Source of the DNA: Agrococcus sp. SL85
GTDB taxonomy: Bacteria > Actinomycetota > Actinomycetes > Actinomycetales > Microbacteriaceae
DNA length: 64,000 nucleotides
NCBI RefSeq assembly: GCF_026625845.1
Contig: NZ_CP113066.1
Coordinates: 868,001-932,000, forward strand
Direction: 5' to 3'
The notes under the pieces are model-generated. The model had not been told where the DNA came from. It was given only the letters and a program-made list of their open reading frames with translations, and did no database searches. A program made the translations under genes and the position numbers. This document shows, one piece after another, positions 45,348 through 52,427 of this stretch; the first letter of the stretch is position 1; every line of letters begins with the position of its first letter.

Positions 45348-45479
45348 CCGCTCGAACCCCGCTCTGACCGGGGAGATCTGATCTCGACTGGCCATCGCCG
45401 TCGCACAGGCGTATCGTGGCGCGGTCCACCGATGCCGCCGCACGACCTGCGGTGCATCGTCGCGCGCACCGAGAGATCC

Positions 45480-47432
45480 ATGACTGAGACGACACCGAAG
45501 CACGACATCGAGACCGAGAACGCCCCGAAGCCGCAGGAGCTCCAGCAGCCCGAGCGGCGCACGCGCTCCGCTCGCAGGCCCGAGCCCCTCCACCCCGCGC
45601 TGGACGCGCCGCCCGCGCCCGATGCCGGAGCCCCCCGCCGACCCCTCGATCGCATCGTGTTCGGCGTCGCCGCGGCGGTCGCCCTCGCGTTCGTCGCGTG
45701 GGGCATGCTCTCGACCCCCTCGCTGAGCGCCGCCTCGGCCGCCGGCGTCGACTGGGTCGTGCACAGCACCGGCTGGCTCTTCGCGCTCGCCGCGACCGGC
45801 TTCGTCGTCTTCGTCATCTGGATCGCCGCGAGCCGGTTCGGCACGATCCCGCTCGGCGACGACGGCGAGGAGCCCGAGTTCTCGACCGTGTCGTGGATCG
45901 CGATGATGTTCTCGGCCGGCATGGGCATCGGCCTCGTCTTCTTCGGCGTGACCGAGCCGGTGAGCCACCTCGTGACGCCCCCGCCCGGCACGGGCGGCGG
46001 CGACGATGCGGAGGCCGTGCGCACCGCCATGGCCACCACGATGTTCCACTGGTCGCTGCACCCGTGGGCGATCTACGCCGTCGTCGGCCTCGCGCTCGCC
46101 TACAGCGTCTTCCGGAAGCGCCGCTCGCTGCTCGTCTCCTCGGCGTTCACGACGCTGCTCGGCCGGCGCACGGTCGAGGGCCCCCTGGGCCGCGCCATCG
46201 ACATCTTCGCGATCTTCGCCACGCTGTTCGGCTCCGCCACCTCGCTCGGCCTCGGCGCCCTGCAGATCGCCTCGGGCCTCGAGATCGTCGCGGGCATCGG
46301 CCCCGTCGGCAACGGCGTGCTGGTCGCCATCATCGCGATCCTGACGATCCTGTTCGTCATCTCCGCGGTCTCGGGCATCTCGCGCGGCATCAAGTGGCTC
46401 TCGAACACCAACATGGTGCTCGCGGCGCTGCTGGCCCTCTTCGTCTTCGTGCTCGGCCCCACGGTCTTCATCCTGAACCTGCTGCCGACGACGGTCGGCG
46501 GCTACGTCGAGCAGCTCGCGCTCATGTCGGCGCGCACCGAGGCCGCGGGCGGCGAGGAGGTCGCGGCGTGGCTCTCGGGCTGGACGATCTTCTACTGGGC
46601 CTGGTGGGTCAGCTGGACGCCCTTCGTCGGCATGTTCATCGCGCGCATCTCGCGCGGCCGCACCATCCGGCAGTTCGTCACGGGCGTGCTCGTCGCGCCC
46701 ACGCTCGTGTCGCTCGTCTGGTTCGCCATCTTCGGCGGCCTGGGGATCGACCTCGAGCGGGCCGGCGTCGACCTCGGCAGCTCGGGCACCCCGGAGGCGA
46801 CGCTGTTCACGGCGCTCGAGTCGCTGCCGCTGGCGCAGGTCTCGGCCGTCGTGGTCATGGTGCTCGTGGCGATCTTCTTCGTCTCGGGCGCCGACGCGGC
46901 CTCGATCGTCATGGGCACGCTCTCGCACCGAGGCTCGCTCTCGCCCTCGCGGCGCACCGTCGTCTTCTGGGGCATCGCCACGGGCGGCGTCGCGGCCATC
47001 ATGCTGCTCATCGGCGGCGAGGACGCGCTCACCGGCCTCCAGCAGGTGACGATCGTCGCGGCGCTGCCGTTCGTCGTCGTCATGATCGGCCTCGCCGTCG
47101 CGCTCACGAAGGACCTCTCGCAGGACCCCGTCGTGGTGCGTCGCGCCTACGCGGTCGCCGCCGTCGAGCACGCCGTCGTCGCAGGCGTCACCGAGCACGG
47201 CGACGACTTCCAGCTCTCGGTCGAGCAGACCGCGCCCGGCGAGGGCGTGGGCGAGCTCGTGCCGACGCCGGATCAGGCGCCCGAGGTCGCGGCCCAGTCG
47301 CCCGCGGAGGCGGCCGATCCTCCGGCGCCGCGCGACGACGGAGACGCGGGCGGCGGCGGCGAGCCGACCGACGAGGCGACCGACGAGCACGCGCCGCAGC
47401 GGGAGGGCGCGCCCCGGCACCCCGGCGCCTGA
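45480..47432 (+). CDS. BCCT-family betaine/choline/carnitine transporter
   Basis: 650 residues, 12 TM helices in the middle. BCCT signatures: FSAGMGIGLVFFGVTEPVSH, the tryptophan-rich GWTIFYWAWWVSWTPFVGMFIARISRGRTIR (osmolyte site in TM8), and FFVSGADAASIVMGTLS. Both tails are long, polar and probably disordered (about 1-55 and 580-650), and such tails regulate osmotic activation in BetP. Substrate probably glycine betaine or ectoine, not distinguishable here. A TATCGT -10-like hexamer lies at 45412-45417. The window also holds an ectoine-hydrolase-like gene. Confidence 0.93.
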   Translation: MTETTPKHDIETENAPKPQELQQPERRTRSARRPEPLHPALDAPPAPDAGAPRRPLDRIVFGVAAAVALAFVAWGMLSTPSLSAASAAGVDWVVHSTGWLFALAATGFVVFVIWIAASRFGTIPLGDDGEEPEFSTVSWIAMMFSAGMGIGLVFFGVTEPVSHLVTPPPGTGGGDDAEAVRTAMATTMFHWSLHPWAIYAVVGLALAYSVFRKRRSLLVSSAFTTLLGRRTVEGPLGRAIDIFAIFATLFGSATSLGLGALQIASGLEIVAGIGPVGNGVLVAIIAILTILFVISAVSGISRGIKWLSNTNMVLAALLALFVFVLGPTVFILNLLPTTVGGYVEQLALMSARTEAAGGEEVAAWLSGWTIFYWAWWVSWTPFVGMFIARISRGRTIRQFVTGVLVAPTLVSLVWFAIFGGLGIDLERAGVDLGSSGTPEATLFTALESLPLAQVSAVVVMVLVAIFFVSGADAASIVMGTLSHRGSLSPSRRTVVFWGIATGGVAAIMLLIGGEDALTGLQQVTIVAALPFVVVMIGLAVALTKDLSQDPVVVRRAYAVAAVEHAVVAGVTEHGDDFQLSVEQTAPGEGVGELVPTPDQAPEVAAQSPAEAADPPAPRDDGDAGGGGEPTDEATDEHAPQREGAPRHPGA

Positions 47433-47449
47433 GCGCACCGGCCGCGCCT

Positions 47450-47496
47450 CGACGCCCGAGCCCGCCCCGATCCGTCGGGGCGGCGCTCGGGCGTCG
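47450..47496 (+). terminator. Terminator of the BCCT gene
   Basis: Stem of about 21 bp with one bulged base: CGACGCCCGAGC plus CCGCCCCGA pair with TCGGGGCGG plus CGCTCGGGCGTCG around TCCG. It lies just before the NUDIX promoter. Confidence 0.85.
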
Positions 47497-47500
47497 CCCG

Positions 47501-47506
47501 TAGGAT
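47501..47506 (+). promoter_or_regulatory. -10 element of a leaderless promoter (NUDIX)
   Basis: TAGGAT ends 6 bp before the ATG at 47513; no Shine-Dalgarno. Confidence 0.5.
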
Positions 47507-47512
47507 GGCAGG

Positions 47513-47947
47513 ATGCGCATGCGAGTCGCCGCCTACGCCCTCATCACGAGGGGCGAGGGCGATGCGCGCGAGGTGCTGCTGCCGCACTGGAACGAGGCGG
47601 GCATGAGCGGCTGGACGCTGCCCGGCGGCGGGATCGACGCCGGCGAGCACCCGGCCGACGGCGCCGTGCGCGAGGTGCGCGAGGAGACGGGCTACGACGT
47701 GCGGCTCACGGGGCTGCTCGGCGTCGACTCCGCGGTCGTGCCCACCTCGTCGCGTGGCGACGCGATGCAGGCGCTGCGCATCCTCTACCGCGCCGAGGTG
47801 ATCGGCGGCGAGCTCGCCGTCGAGGTCGACGGCACGACGGACGACGTCGCCTGGCACCGGCTCGACGAGGTCGCGGCGCTGCGCCGCGTGCACGCCGTCG
47901 ACTGGGCGCTCGGCCACCTCGACGATCCGGGGAGCCCGCTGCGCTGA
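47513..47947 (+). CDS. NUDIX hydrolase
   Basis: 144 residues. Cleaves a nucleoside diphosphate linked to another moiety; substrate unknown. The Nudix box is nearly canonical: GGGIDAGEHPADGAVREVREETGY (38-61) with REVREETG at 53-60. Length is close to the minimal Nudix fold. It appears to be transcribed as a leaderless message and overlaps the following small membrane gene (TGATG). Confidence 0.93.
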   Translation: MRMRVAAYALITRGEGDAREVLLPHWNEAGMSGWTLPGGGIDAGEHPADGAVREVREETGYDVRLTGLLGVDSAVVPTSSRGDAMQALRILYRAEVIGGELAVEVDGTTDDVAWHRLDEVAALRRVHAVDWALGHLDDPGSPLR

Positions 47948-48132
47948 TGCCTCCGCTCGTCATCCTCGGCATCGGCCTCATGGTCGCGTGCATGCTCGTG
48001 AGCGGCTTCGACGCCGTGCGCACGATGCGGCACGGGCGCGAGCCCGAGCGGCGCATCCGCGCGTTCCTGCTGGCCGCGGGGCTGCTCGTCGCGGGCGGCA
48101 TCTGCGTGGCCGTCGGCTCGGCGACCGCCTAG
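47947..48132 (+). CDS. Small two-TM protein
   Basis: 61 residues: two hydrophobic helices (about 3-21 and 39-58) joined by a basic loop (RTMRHGREPERRIR). It overlaps the NUDIX stop, so co-translation is likely. No known function. It is short and compositionally simple, so this is less certain than its neighbours, but the overlap and the terminator that follows support it. Confidence 0.6.
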   Translation: MPPLVILGIGLMVACMLVSGFDAVRTMRHGREPERRIRAFLLAAGLLVAGGICVAVGSATA

Positions 48133-48170
48133 GTCCCGCGATCCGCCGCGCCCGCGCTGCGGGCACGCGA

Positions 48171-48198
48171 GAGGGGCCCCGCCGCGGCGGAGCCCCTC
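48171..48198. terminator. Bidirectional terminator
   Basis: GAGGGGCCCCGCCG pairs with CGGCGGAGCCCCTC with one mismatch and no loop spacer. It lies between convergent genes. Confidence 0.65.
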
Positions 48199-48211
48199 GT
48201 CGAGCGCTGGA

Positions 48212-48790
48212 TCAGGCCTGGGCCGAGCCGGCCTCCGGGCCGTCGGCGATGCCGCCGCGGCTGGGGCCGTCGACCGAGTCCTCGGTGTCCGGGATCCACA
48301 GGTCGTCGTCGGCGCGCAGCGTCTGCCACGCGGCGTAGCCGGCGGTCACGACCGCGACGGCGCCCACGCCGATGAGCACCCACTGGAACGCGTTGGGGCC
48401 GGAGCGCGACGACTTCGAGGGCTTCACCTCGGGCACCGTCGCGTACTTCTTCACGTTGTCGATCGCGCCCTTGACGCGCTCGTCCTTCGCGATCTGCGCG
48501 AGCGCCGCGAACGAGCCGAGGCCCGAGGCGATCGCGGGAACGACGTTGCCGTTCCAGCCCTTCGTCGCGCGCGAGAGCGTGTCGCGGCCCGCGTCGACGC
48601 CGCGGTGCACGAAGCGCTCCGCGGTCGGCACGAGGGACTCGCCGGAGTAGGCCTTGGCCTGATGGCCGGCCTCGCGGGCGATCTTGGCCGCGTGGTCGGC
48701 GACGACCTTCTGCTCCGCCCACAGCTTGTCGGCCTGCTTGCGCAGCTTCTTGAGCTGCTTGGTGCGCTTGCGCGTCAGTTCGAGCGACAT
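48212..48790 (-). CDS. Single-pass membrane protein of unknown function
   Basis: 192 residues. A Lys/Arg-rich helical N-terminus (LTRKRTKQLKKLRKQADKLW) leads to an alpha-helical region, then one TM helix (WVLIGVGAVAVVTAGYAAWQTL, about 137-158) and an acidic C-terminal tail with DDDLWIPDTEDS. No family is recognised. The predicted layout is a basic cytoplasmic domain and a short outer tail. AAGGACA lies upstream of the ATG. Divergent from ppiA. Confidence 0.7.
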   Translation of the reverse strand: MSLELTRKRTKQLKKLRKQADKLWAEQKVVADHAAKIAREAGHQAKAYSGESLVPTAERFVHRGVDAGRDTLSRATKGWNGNVVPAIASGLGSFAALAQIAKDERVKGAIDNVKKYATVPEVKPSKSSRSGPNAFQWVLIGVGAVAVVTAGYAAWQTLRADDDLWIPDTEDSVDGPSRGGIADGPEAGSAQA

Positions 48791-48922
48791 GAGTGTCCTT
48801 CCCTGTCGAAGCCTGGGCTCGATCATTGCACCTCTCCCTGAGCGGCGTCACCCAGCCTGCGCGCGGGTTTCGCTGTCGTCGAACGGGGCGGCCGCGACCG
48901 GTGCCCGCGGGGGCCGCTGTGG

Positions 48923-48928
48923 GATGAT
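48923..48928 (+). promoter_or_regulatory. Possible -10 of ppiA
   Basis: GATGAT ends 6 bp before the ATG at 48935, in the spacing seen at the leaderless promoters, but it lacks the initial T. Confidence 0.35.
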
Positions 48929-48934
48929 CGAGCC

Positions 48935-49474
48935 ATGGCACACCACACCGCTGTCGCGACGATCCGCACGAACCTCGGCGAGATCAAGGTCGAGCTCCTC
49001 GGCGACCACGCGCCCCACACCGTCAAGAACTTCACCGACCTGGCCACCGGCGGCCGGGAGTGGACGCACCCCGGCACGGGGAAGACCTCGACCGACCGCC
49101 TCTACGACGGCGTCGTCTTCCACCGCATCATCCCCGACTTCATGATCCAGGGCGGCGACCCGCTCGGCCAGGGCGTCGGCGGCCCGGGCTACGAGTTCGA
49201 CGACGAGATCCACCCCGACCTCACGTTCGCGAAGCCCTACGTGCTCGCGATGGCGAACGCCGGCACGCGCGGCGGCAAGGGCACGAACGGCTCGCAGTTC
49301 TTCATCACCACCGTGCCGACGCCGTGGCTGCAGGGCAAGCACACGATCTTCGGACTCGTCGAGGACGAGGCGTCGCAGCGCGTGGTCGACGCGATCCAGG
49401 CCGTCGCCACCGACGGCCGCGACCGCCCGCTCGAGCCCGTCGTGATCGAGACCGTCGAGATCGCGCAGGCCTGA
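48935..49474 (+). CDS. ppiA: Peptidyl-prolyl cis-trans isomerase (cyclophilin)
   Basis: A 179-residue cytosolic cyclophilin; no signal peptide. Active-site segments FHRIIPDFMIQGGD, MANAGTRGGKGTNGSQFFITT and WLQGKHTIFG are all present. It catalyses proline isomerisation during folding. In actinobacteria ppiA precedes the rhomboid and crgA genes, as here. The rhomboid gene begins 7 bp downstream, so the two are probably co-transcribed. Confidence 0.96.
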   Translation: MAHHTAVATIRTNLGEIKVELLGDHAPHTVKNFTDLATGGREWTHPGTGKTSTDRLYDGVVFHRIIPDFMIQGGDPLGQGVGGPGYEFDDEIHPDLTFAKPYVLAMANAGTRGGKGTNGSQFFITTVPTPWLQGKHTIFGLVEDEASQRVVDAIQAVATDGRDRPLEPVVIETVEIAQA

Positions 49475-49481
49475 TCCTGCC

Positions 49482-50342
49482 GTGACCGCGTCGACGTCGG
49501 CGGACCGCTGCTACCGGCACCCGGACCGGCAGAGCTGGGTGCTCTGCAGCCGGTGCGGCCGCACCATCTGCGGCCAGTGCCAGACGCAGGCGCCCGTCGG
49601 CGTCCGCTGCCCGGAGTGCGTCCGCGAGGAGCGCGACGAGCAGCGGCAGACGCAGCGGCAGACCCGCATCGCGCACGGCGGCCCACGCACCGAGCTGGGC
49701 CGCCGTGCGCGCGCGTACTTCGCGCAGCCGACGCCCGTGACGACCTCGATCGGCATCGTCACGATCCTCGTCGGCGTGCTGCAGGTGCTCCCCGGCGACC
49801 TCTCCGCGTCGCTGCTGTGGTACCTGCCCTACTCGCTCTCCGAGCCGTGGCGCTTCGTGACCTGGGCGCTCGTGCACGCGAGCCCGCTCCACCTCGCGTT
49901 CAACATGCTCGTGCTCTTCATGGTGGGACCCTCGATCGAGCAGCGCATCGGCAAGCTGCCCTACCTGGCCGCCTACGTCGTGAGCGCGATCGGCGCGGCC
50001 GTCGCGATCGCCTGGCTGCAGCCGGGCTCCGCCGTCGTGGGCGCCTCCGGTGCGATCTACGCGCTCTTCGGCATGGCGATCGGCATGCAGCGCATGCTGG
50101 GGCGCGTGCAGCCCGCGCTGCTGCTGGTGGTCGGCATCAACCTCGCCATCACGTTCCTCTTCGGCGGGATCTCGTGGTCGGCGCACGTCGGCGGCCTCGC
50201 GGTGGGCCTCGCGCTCGGCTTCGGCATCGGCCTCGTCGACCGGCGGATGCGCTCGGGCGCCGGGGTCTGGATCGTCATCGCCGCGGTCGCCGCGGTGTGC
50301 GCTGCGGCCTTCGCGCTGCGCATCCTCTCGCTGCTGGGCTGA
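49482..50342 (+). CDS. Rhomboid intramembrane serine protease with N-terminal zinc ribbon
   Basis: 286 residues. The N-terminus (about 10-46) has Cys pairs CSRCGRTICGQCQ and CPECV, a B-box/zinc-ribbon-like module. Six or so TM helices follow: ASPLHLAFNMLVLFMVGPSIEQ, then VVGASGAIYALFG with the catalytic Ser, and SAHVGGLAVGLALGFGIG with the catalytic His. It cleaves membrane proteins within the bilayer; substrates unknown. GTG start, next to ppiA and convergent with crgA. Confidence 0.92.
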   Translation: MTASTSADRCYRHPDRQSWVLCSRCGRTICGQCQTQAPVGVRCPECVREERDEQRQTQRQTRIAHGGPRTELGRRARAYFAQPTPVTTSIGIVTILVGVLQVLPGDLSASLLWYLPYSLSEPWRFVTWALVHASPLHLAFNMLVLFMVGPSIEQRIGKLPYLAAYVVSAIGAAVAIAWLQPGSAVVGASGAIYALFGMAIGMQRMLGRVQPALLLVVGINLAITFLFGGISWSAHVGGLAVGLALGFGIGLVDRRMRSGAGVWIVIAAVAAVCAAAFALRILSLLG

Positions 50343-50396
50343 GCGCGCGCGATGCCGCCGCCCGGGTCCCGGGCGTGCGGCCGCGTGCGCGGCGGG

Positions 50397-50445
50397 GTAG
50401 TTATCCCCAGAGTTCTCCACACCTGGGGAGAACTACACCGGTGTA
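50397..50445. other. Overlapping inverted repeats between the rhomboid gene and crgA
   Basis: GTAGTTATCCCCAG (50397-50410) pairs with CTGGGGAGAACTAC (50423-50436) with one mismatch, while AGTTCTCC inside the loop can pair with GGAGAACT in the same right arm. A palindrome TACACCGGTGTA (50434-50445) follows. It may be a terminator for crgA and/or a DnaA-box-like site (TTATCCCCA, TTCTCCACA). Confidence 0.5.
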
Positions 50446-50455
50446 ACTCGCTCGA

Positions 50456-50725
50456 CTACTTCCAGCGCGTGGTCATGATGAAGCCCACGAACATCACGGC
50501 GAAGCCGATGACGATGTTCCACGAGCCGAGCGCCTGCACGGGCAGCGTCGTGCCCGAGATGTAGTAGACGATGACCCACAGGAACCCCAGCAGCATGAAG
50601 CCGAACATCACCGGCTTGAACCAGGCGGGGTTGCGCTCCTCGTCGTGCGGGGAGCGGGCCGGCTTGCCCTCGGCCTTGCGCACGGCGCGGGCGGAGGCCT
50701 TGTCGACGGACTTCTCGGGGCTCAT
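50456..50725 (-). CDS. crgA: Cell-division protein CrgA
   Basis: 89 residues, two TM helices (about 38-57 and 68-85) with a basic charged N-terminus (KSVDKASARAVRKAEGK), the conserved NPAWFKPVMFGFMLLGFLWVIVYYIS block and the closing WNIVIGFAVMFVGFIMTTRWK. CrgA links FtsZ, PBPs and wall synthesis at the septum. A TACCAT -10-like hexamer lies at 50734-50739, divergent from the sortase promoter at 50754. Confidence 0.95.
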   Translation of the reverse strand: MSPEKSVDKASARAVRKAEGKPARSPHDEERNPAWFKPVMFGFMLLGFLWVIVYYISGTTLPVQALGSWNIVIGFAVMFVGFIMTTRWK

Positions 50726-50753
50726 GGCACCCCATGGTAGTGCAGGAGGCTCG

Positions 50754-50759
50754 TAGGAT
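50754..50759 (+). promoter_or_regulatory. -10 element of a leaderless promoter (sortase)
   Basis: TAGGAT ends 6 bp before the GTG at 50766. Confidence 0.5.
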
Positions 50760-50765
50760 TGAGCC

Positions 50766-51521
50766 GTGGTCCGGCAGCAGCGAGCGCATCGGCGCCCCAG
50801 GCGGCGCGCCACGTTCGCGAGCGTGCTCGGCGAGCTCCTGCTCACCGCGGGCGTCCTCGTGCTCGGCTACCTCGCCTGGCAGGTGACGCTCGGCGACGCC
50901 GTGCTCGGCGAGCAGCAGCAGCAGGCGGGGCGGGCCTTCGCGCAGGAGCTCGACGCCGCCGCGGGCATCGCGCCCGAGGCGGTCGCCGCGACGCCCCTGC
51001 GCACCGACGAGCCACCGGCGGAGGTGCGGGCCGGCGACCGGGAGTCCTTCGCCGTCGTCTACATCCCGCGCCTGGGCGAGTTCGAGCGCGTCGTGGGCGA
51101 GGGCACGAGCCGGGAGGTGCTCGACTCGCTGCAGCAGGGCCTCGCGCACTACGAGACCTCGGCGATGCCGGGGGAGCTCGGCAACTTCGCCGTCGCCGGC
51201 CACCGCAACGGCCAGGGAGGCCCCTTCACGCACCTCGACGAGATGCGCCTGGGCGACCGGATCTACGTCAAGACGACCGAGGCCTGGTACGTCTACGAGT
51301 TCCGCAACCACGAGTACGTCGACCCCTCCGCCGTCGGCGTCGTCGCGCCCGTGCCGCAGATGCCGCAGGTGCCCGCGGACGGCCGCTACCTCACCCTCAC
51401 GACCTGCAACCCGGAGTGGTCGCCGGCCGGTCGCCTCATCGCCTACGCGACGATGGTCGGCTGGAGCCCCCTCGACGCCGGCATGCCCGCCGACCTGGCC
51501 GCAGGCCTCGGGGGCGCCTGA
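50766..51521 (+). CDS. Class E sortase
   Basis: 251 residues, membrane-anchored transpeptidase with one N-terminal TM (about 18-40). Catalytic His146 is in VAGHRNG, Cys214 in TLTTC and Arg223 in the AGRLIAYA segment. Class E sortases use LAXTG-like signals and serve housekeeping anchoring in actinobacteria. Located before trpG and the pknB operon, as is common. Leaderless-type promoter. It overlaps a small membrane gene by TGATG. Confidence 0.93.
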   Translation: MVRQQRAHRRPRRRATFASVLGELLLTAGVLVLGYLAWQVTLGDAVLGEQQQQAGRAFAQELDAAAGIAPEAVAATPLRTDEPPAEVRAGDRESFAVVYIPRLGEFERVVGEGTSREVLDSLQQGLAHYETSAMPGELGNFAVAGHRNGQGGPFTHLDEMRLGDRIYVKTTEAWYVYEFRNHEYVDPSAVGVVAPVPQMPQVPADGRYLTLTTCNPEWSPAGRLIAYATMVGWSPLDAGMPADLAAGLGGA

Positions 51522-51679
51522 TGTACGCGGCGCTGTGGCGCATCCTGCCCGGGCCCTGGTTCGTGCGGCTCCTCATCGTGCTCGCGCTGCTCGCGGCCGT
51601 CGCCTCCGCGCTCGTCCTCCATGTGTACCCGTGGGTGATGCAGACCTACTTCCCCACGCCAGACCCCGTCCTCGAATGA
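51521..51679 (+). CDS. Small single-TM protein
   Basis: 52 residues, one strong TM helix (WFVRLLIVLALLAAVASALVLHVYPWV, about 13-39) and a short tail. It begins by overlapping the sortase stop, and trpG starts 40 bp later. Small proteins of this kind stand between sortase E and the amidotransferase in many actinobacteria. Function unknown. Confidence 0.7.
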   Translation: MYAALWRILPGPWFVRLLIVLALLAAVASALVLHVYPWVMQTYFPTPDPVLE

Positions 51680-51719
51680 CGCGCACCCCGCGTCGTCGAG
51701 CCCGACCGAGAGCCCAGGC

Positions 51720-52400
51720 ATGACCCGCATCCTCGTCGTCGACAACTTCGACAGCTTCGTCTACACCCTCGCCGGCTACCTGCAGGAGCTCGGCGCCGAG
51801 GTCACCGTCGTCCGCAACGACGAGGTGGAGGCCTCGAGCATCGGCGACTGGGACGCCGTGCTGCTCTCGCCCGGGCCCGGGGCGCCCGCCGACGCGGGCG
51901 TCTCGATCCCGATGGTGCACGCCGCCATCGAGACCGGCACGCCGCTCCTCGGCGTGTGCCTCGGCCACCAGGCGATCGCCGAGGCGCTCGGCGGCGTCGT
52001 GACGCACGCGCCCGAGCTGATGCACGGCAAGACGAGCCTCGTCGAGCACGACGGCTCGAGCGTCTTCGCGGGGCTGCCGAGCCCCCTGACGGCGACGCGC
52101 TACCACTCGCTTGCGATCGTCGAGGGCACCGTGCCCGACAGCCTCCGGGTGACGGGCCGCACCGCGCACGGCGACGCCGCCGACCCGGGGTCCGAAGGCC
52201 CCGGCGTCATCATGGCCGTGGAGCACCGCGAGGCGCCGGTCTGGGGCGTGCAGTTCCACCCGGAGTCGGTGCTCACCGAGGGCGGCTACCGGATGCTAGG
52301 CAACTGGCTCGAGGCCGCTGGCCTCGCCGGCGCCGCGGAGCGCGCCGCCGGGCGCGCGCCGCTCGTGACGCTCGCTCCCGCACCCGACCACATCGCCTAG
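51720..52400 (+). CDS. Glutamine amidotransferase, anthranilate/aminodeoxychorismate synthase component II
   Basis: 226 residues, class I glutamine amidotransferase. Nucleophile Cys80 in LLGVCLGHQ, His in QFHPESVL, and N-terminal RILVVDNFDSFVYTL. It supplies ammonia to a TrpE- or PabB-type chromismate partner encoded elsewhere; pabA versus trpG cannot be decided, and the next-to-pknB copy may be shared. It is convergent with pknB, separated by 27 bp. Confidence 0.9.
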   Translation: MTRILVVDNFDSFVYTLAGYLQELGAEVTVVRNDEVEASSIGDWDAVLLSPGPGAPADAGVSIPMVHAAIETGTPLLGVCLGHQAIAEALGGVVTHAPELMHGKTSLVEHDGSSVFAGLPSPLTATRYHSLAIVEGTVPDSLRVTGRTAHGDAADPGSEGPGVIMAVEHREAPVWGVQFHPESVLTEGGYRMLGNWLEAAGLAGAAERAAGRAPLVTLAPAPDHIA

Positions 52401-52427
52401 GCGCGCCGCGGAGGAGCCGCGAGGGGA

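Noticed and set aside
42738-47438. Very long antisense open frame opposite gyrA, ThrE and the BCCT gene
   Set aside because: Such frames arise from high GC and few stop codons; translation is Arg/Ala/Asp/His-rich and without domains, and it crosses two tRNA genes.
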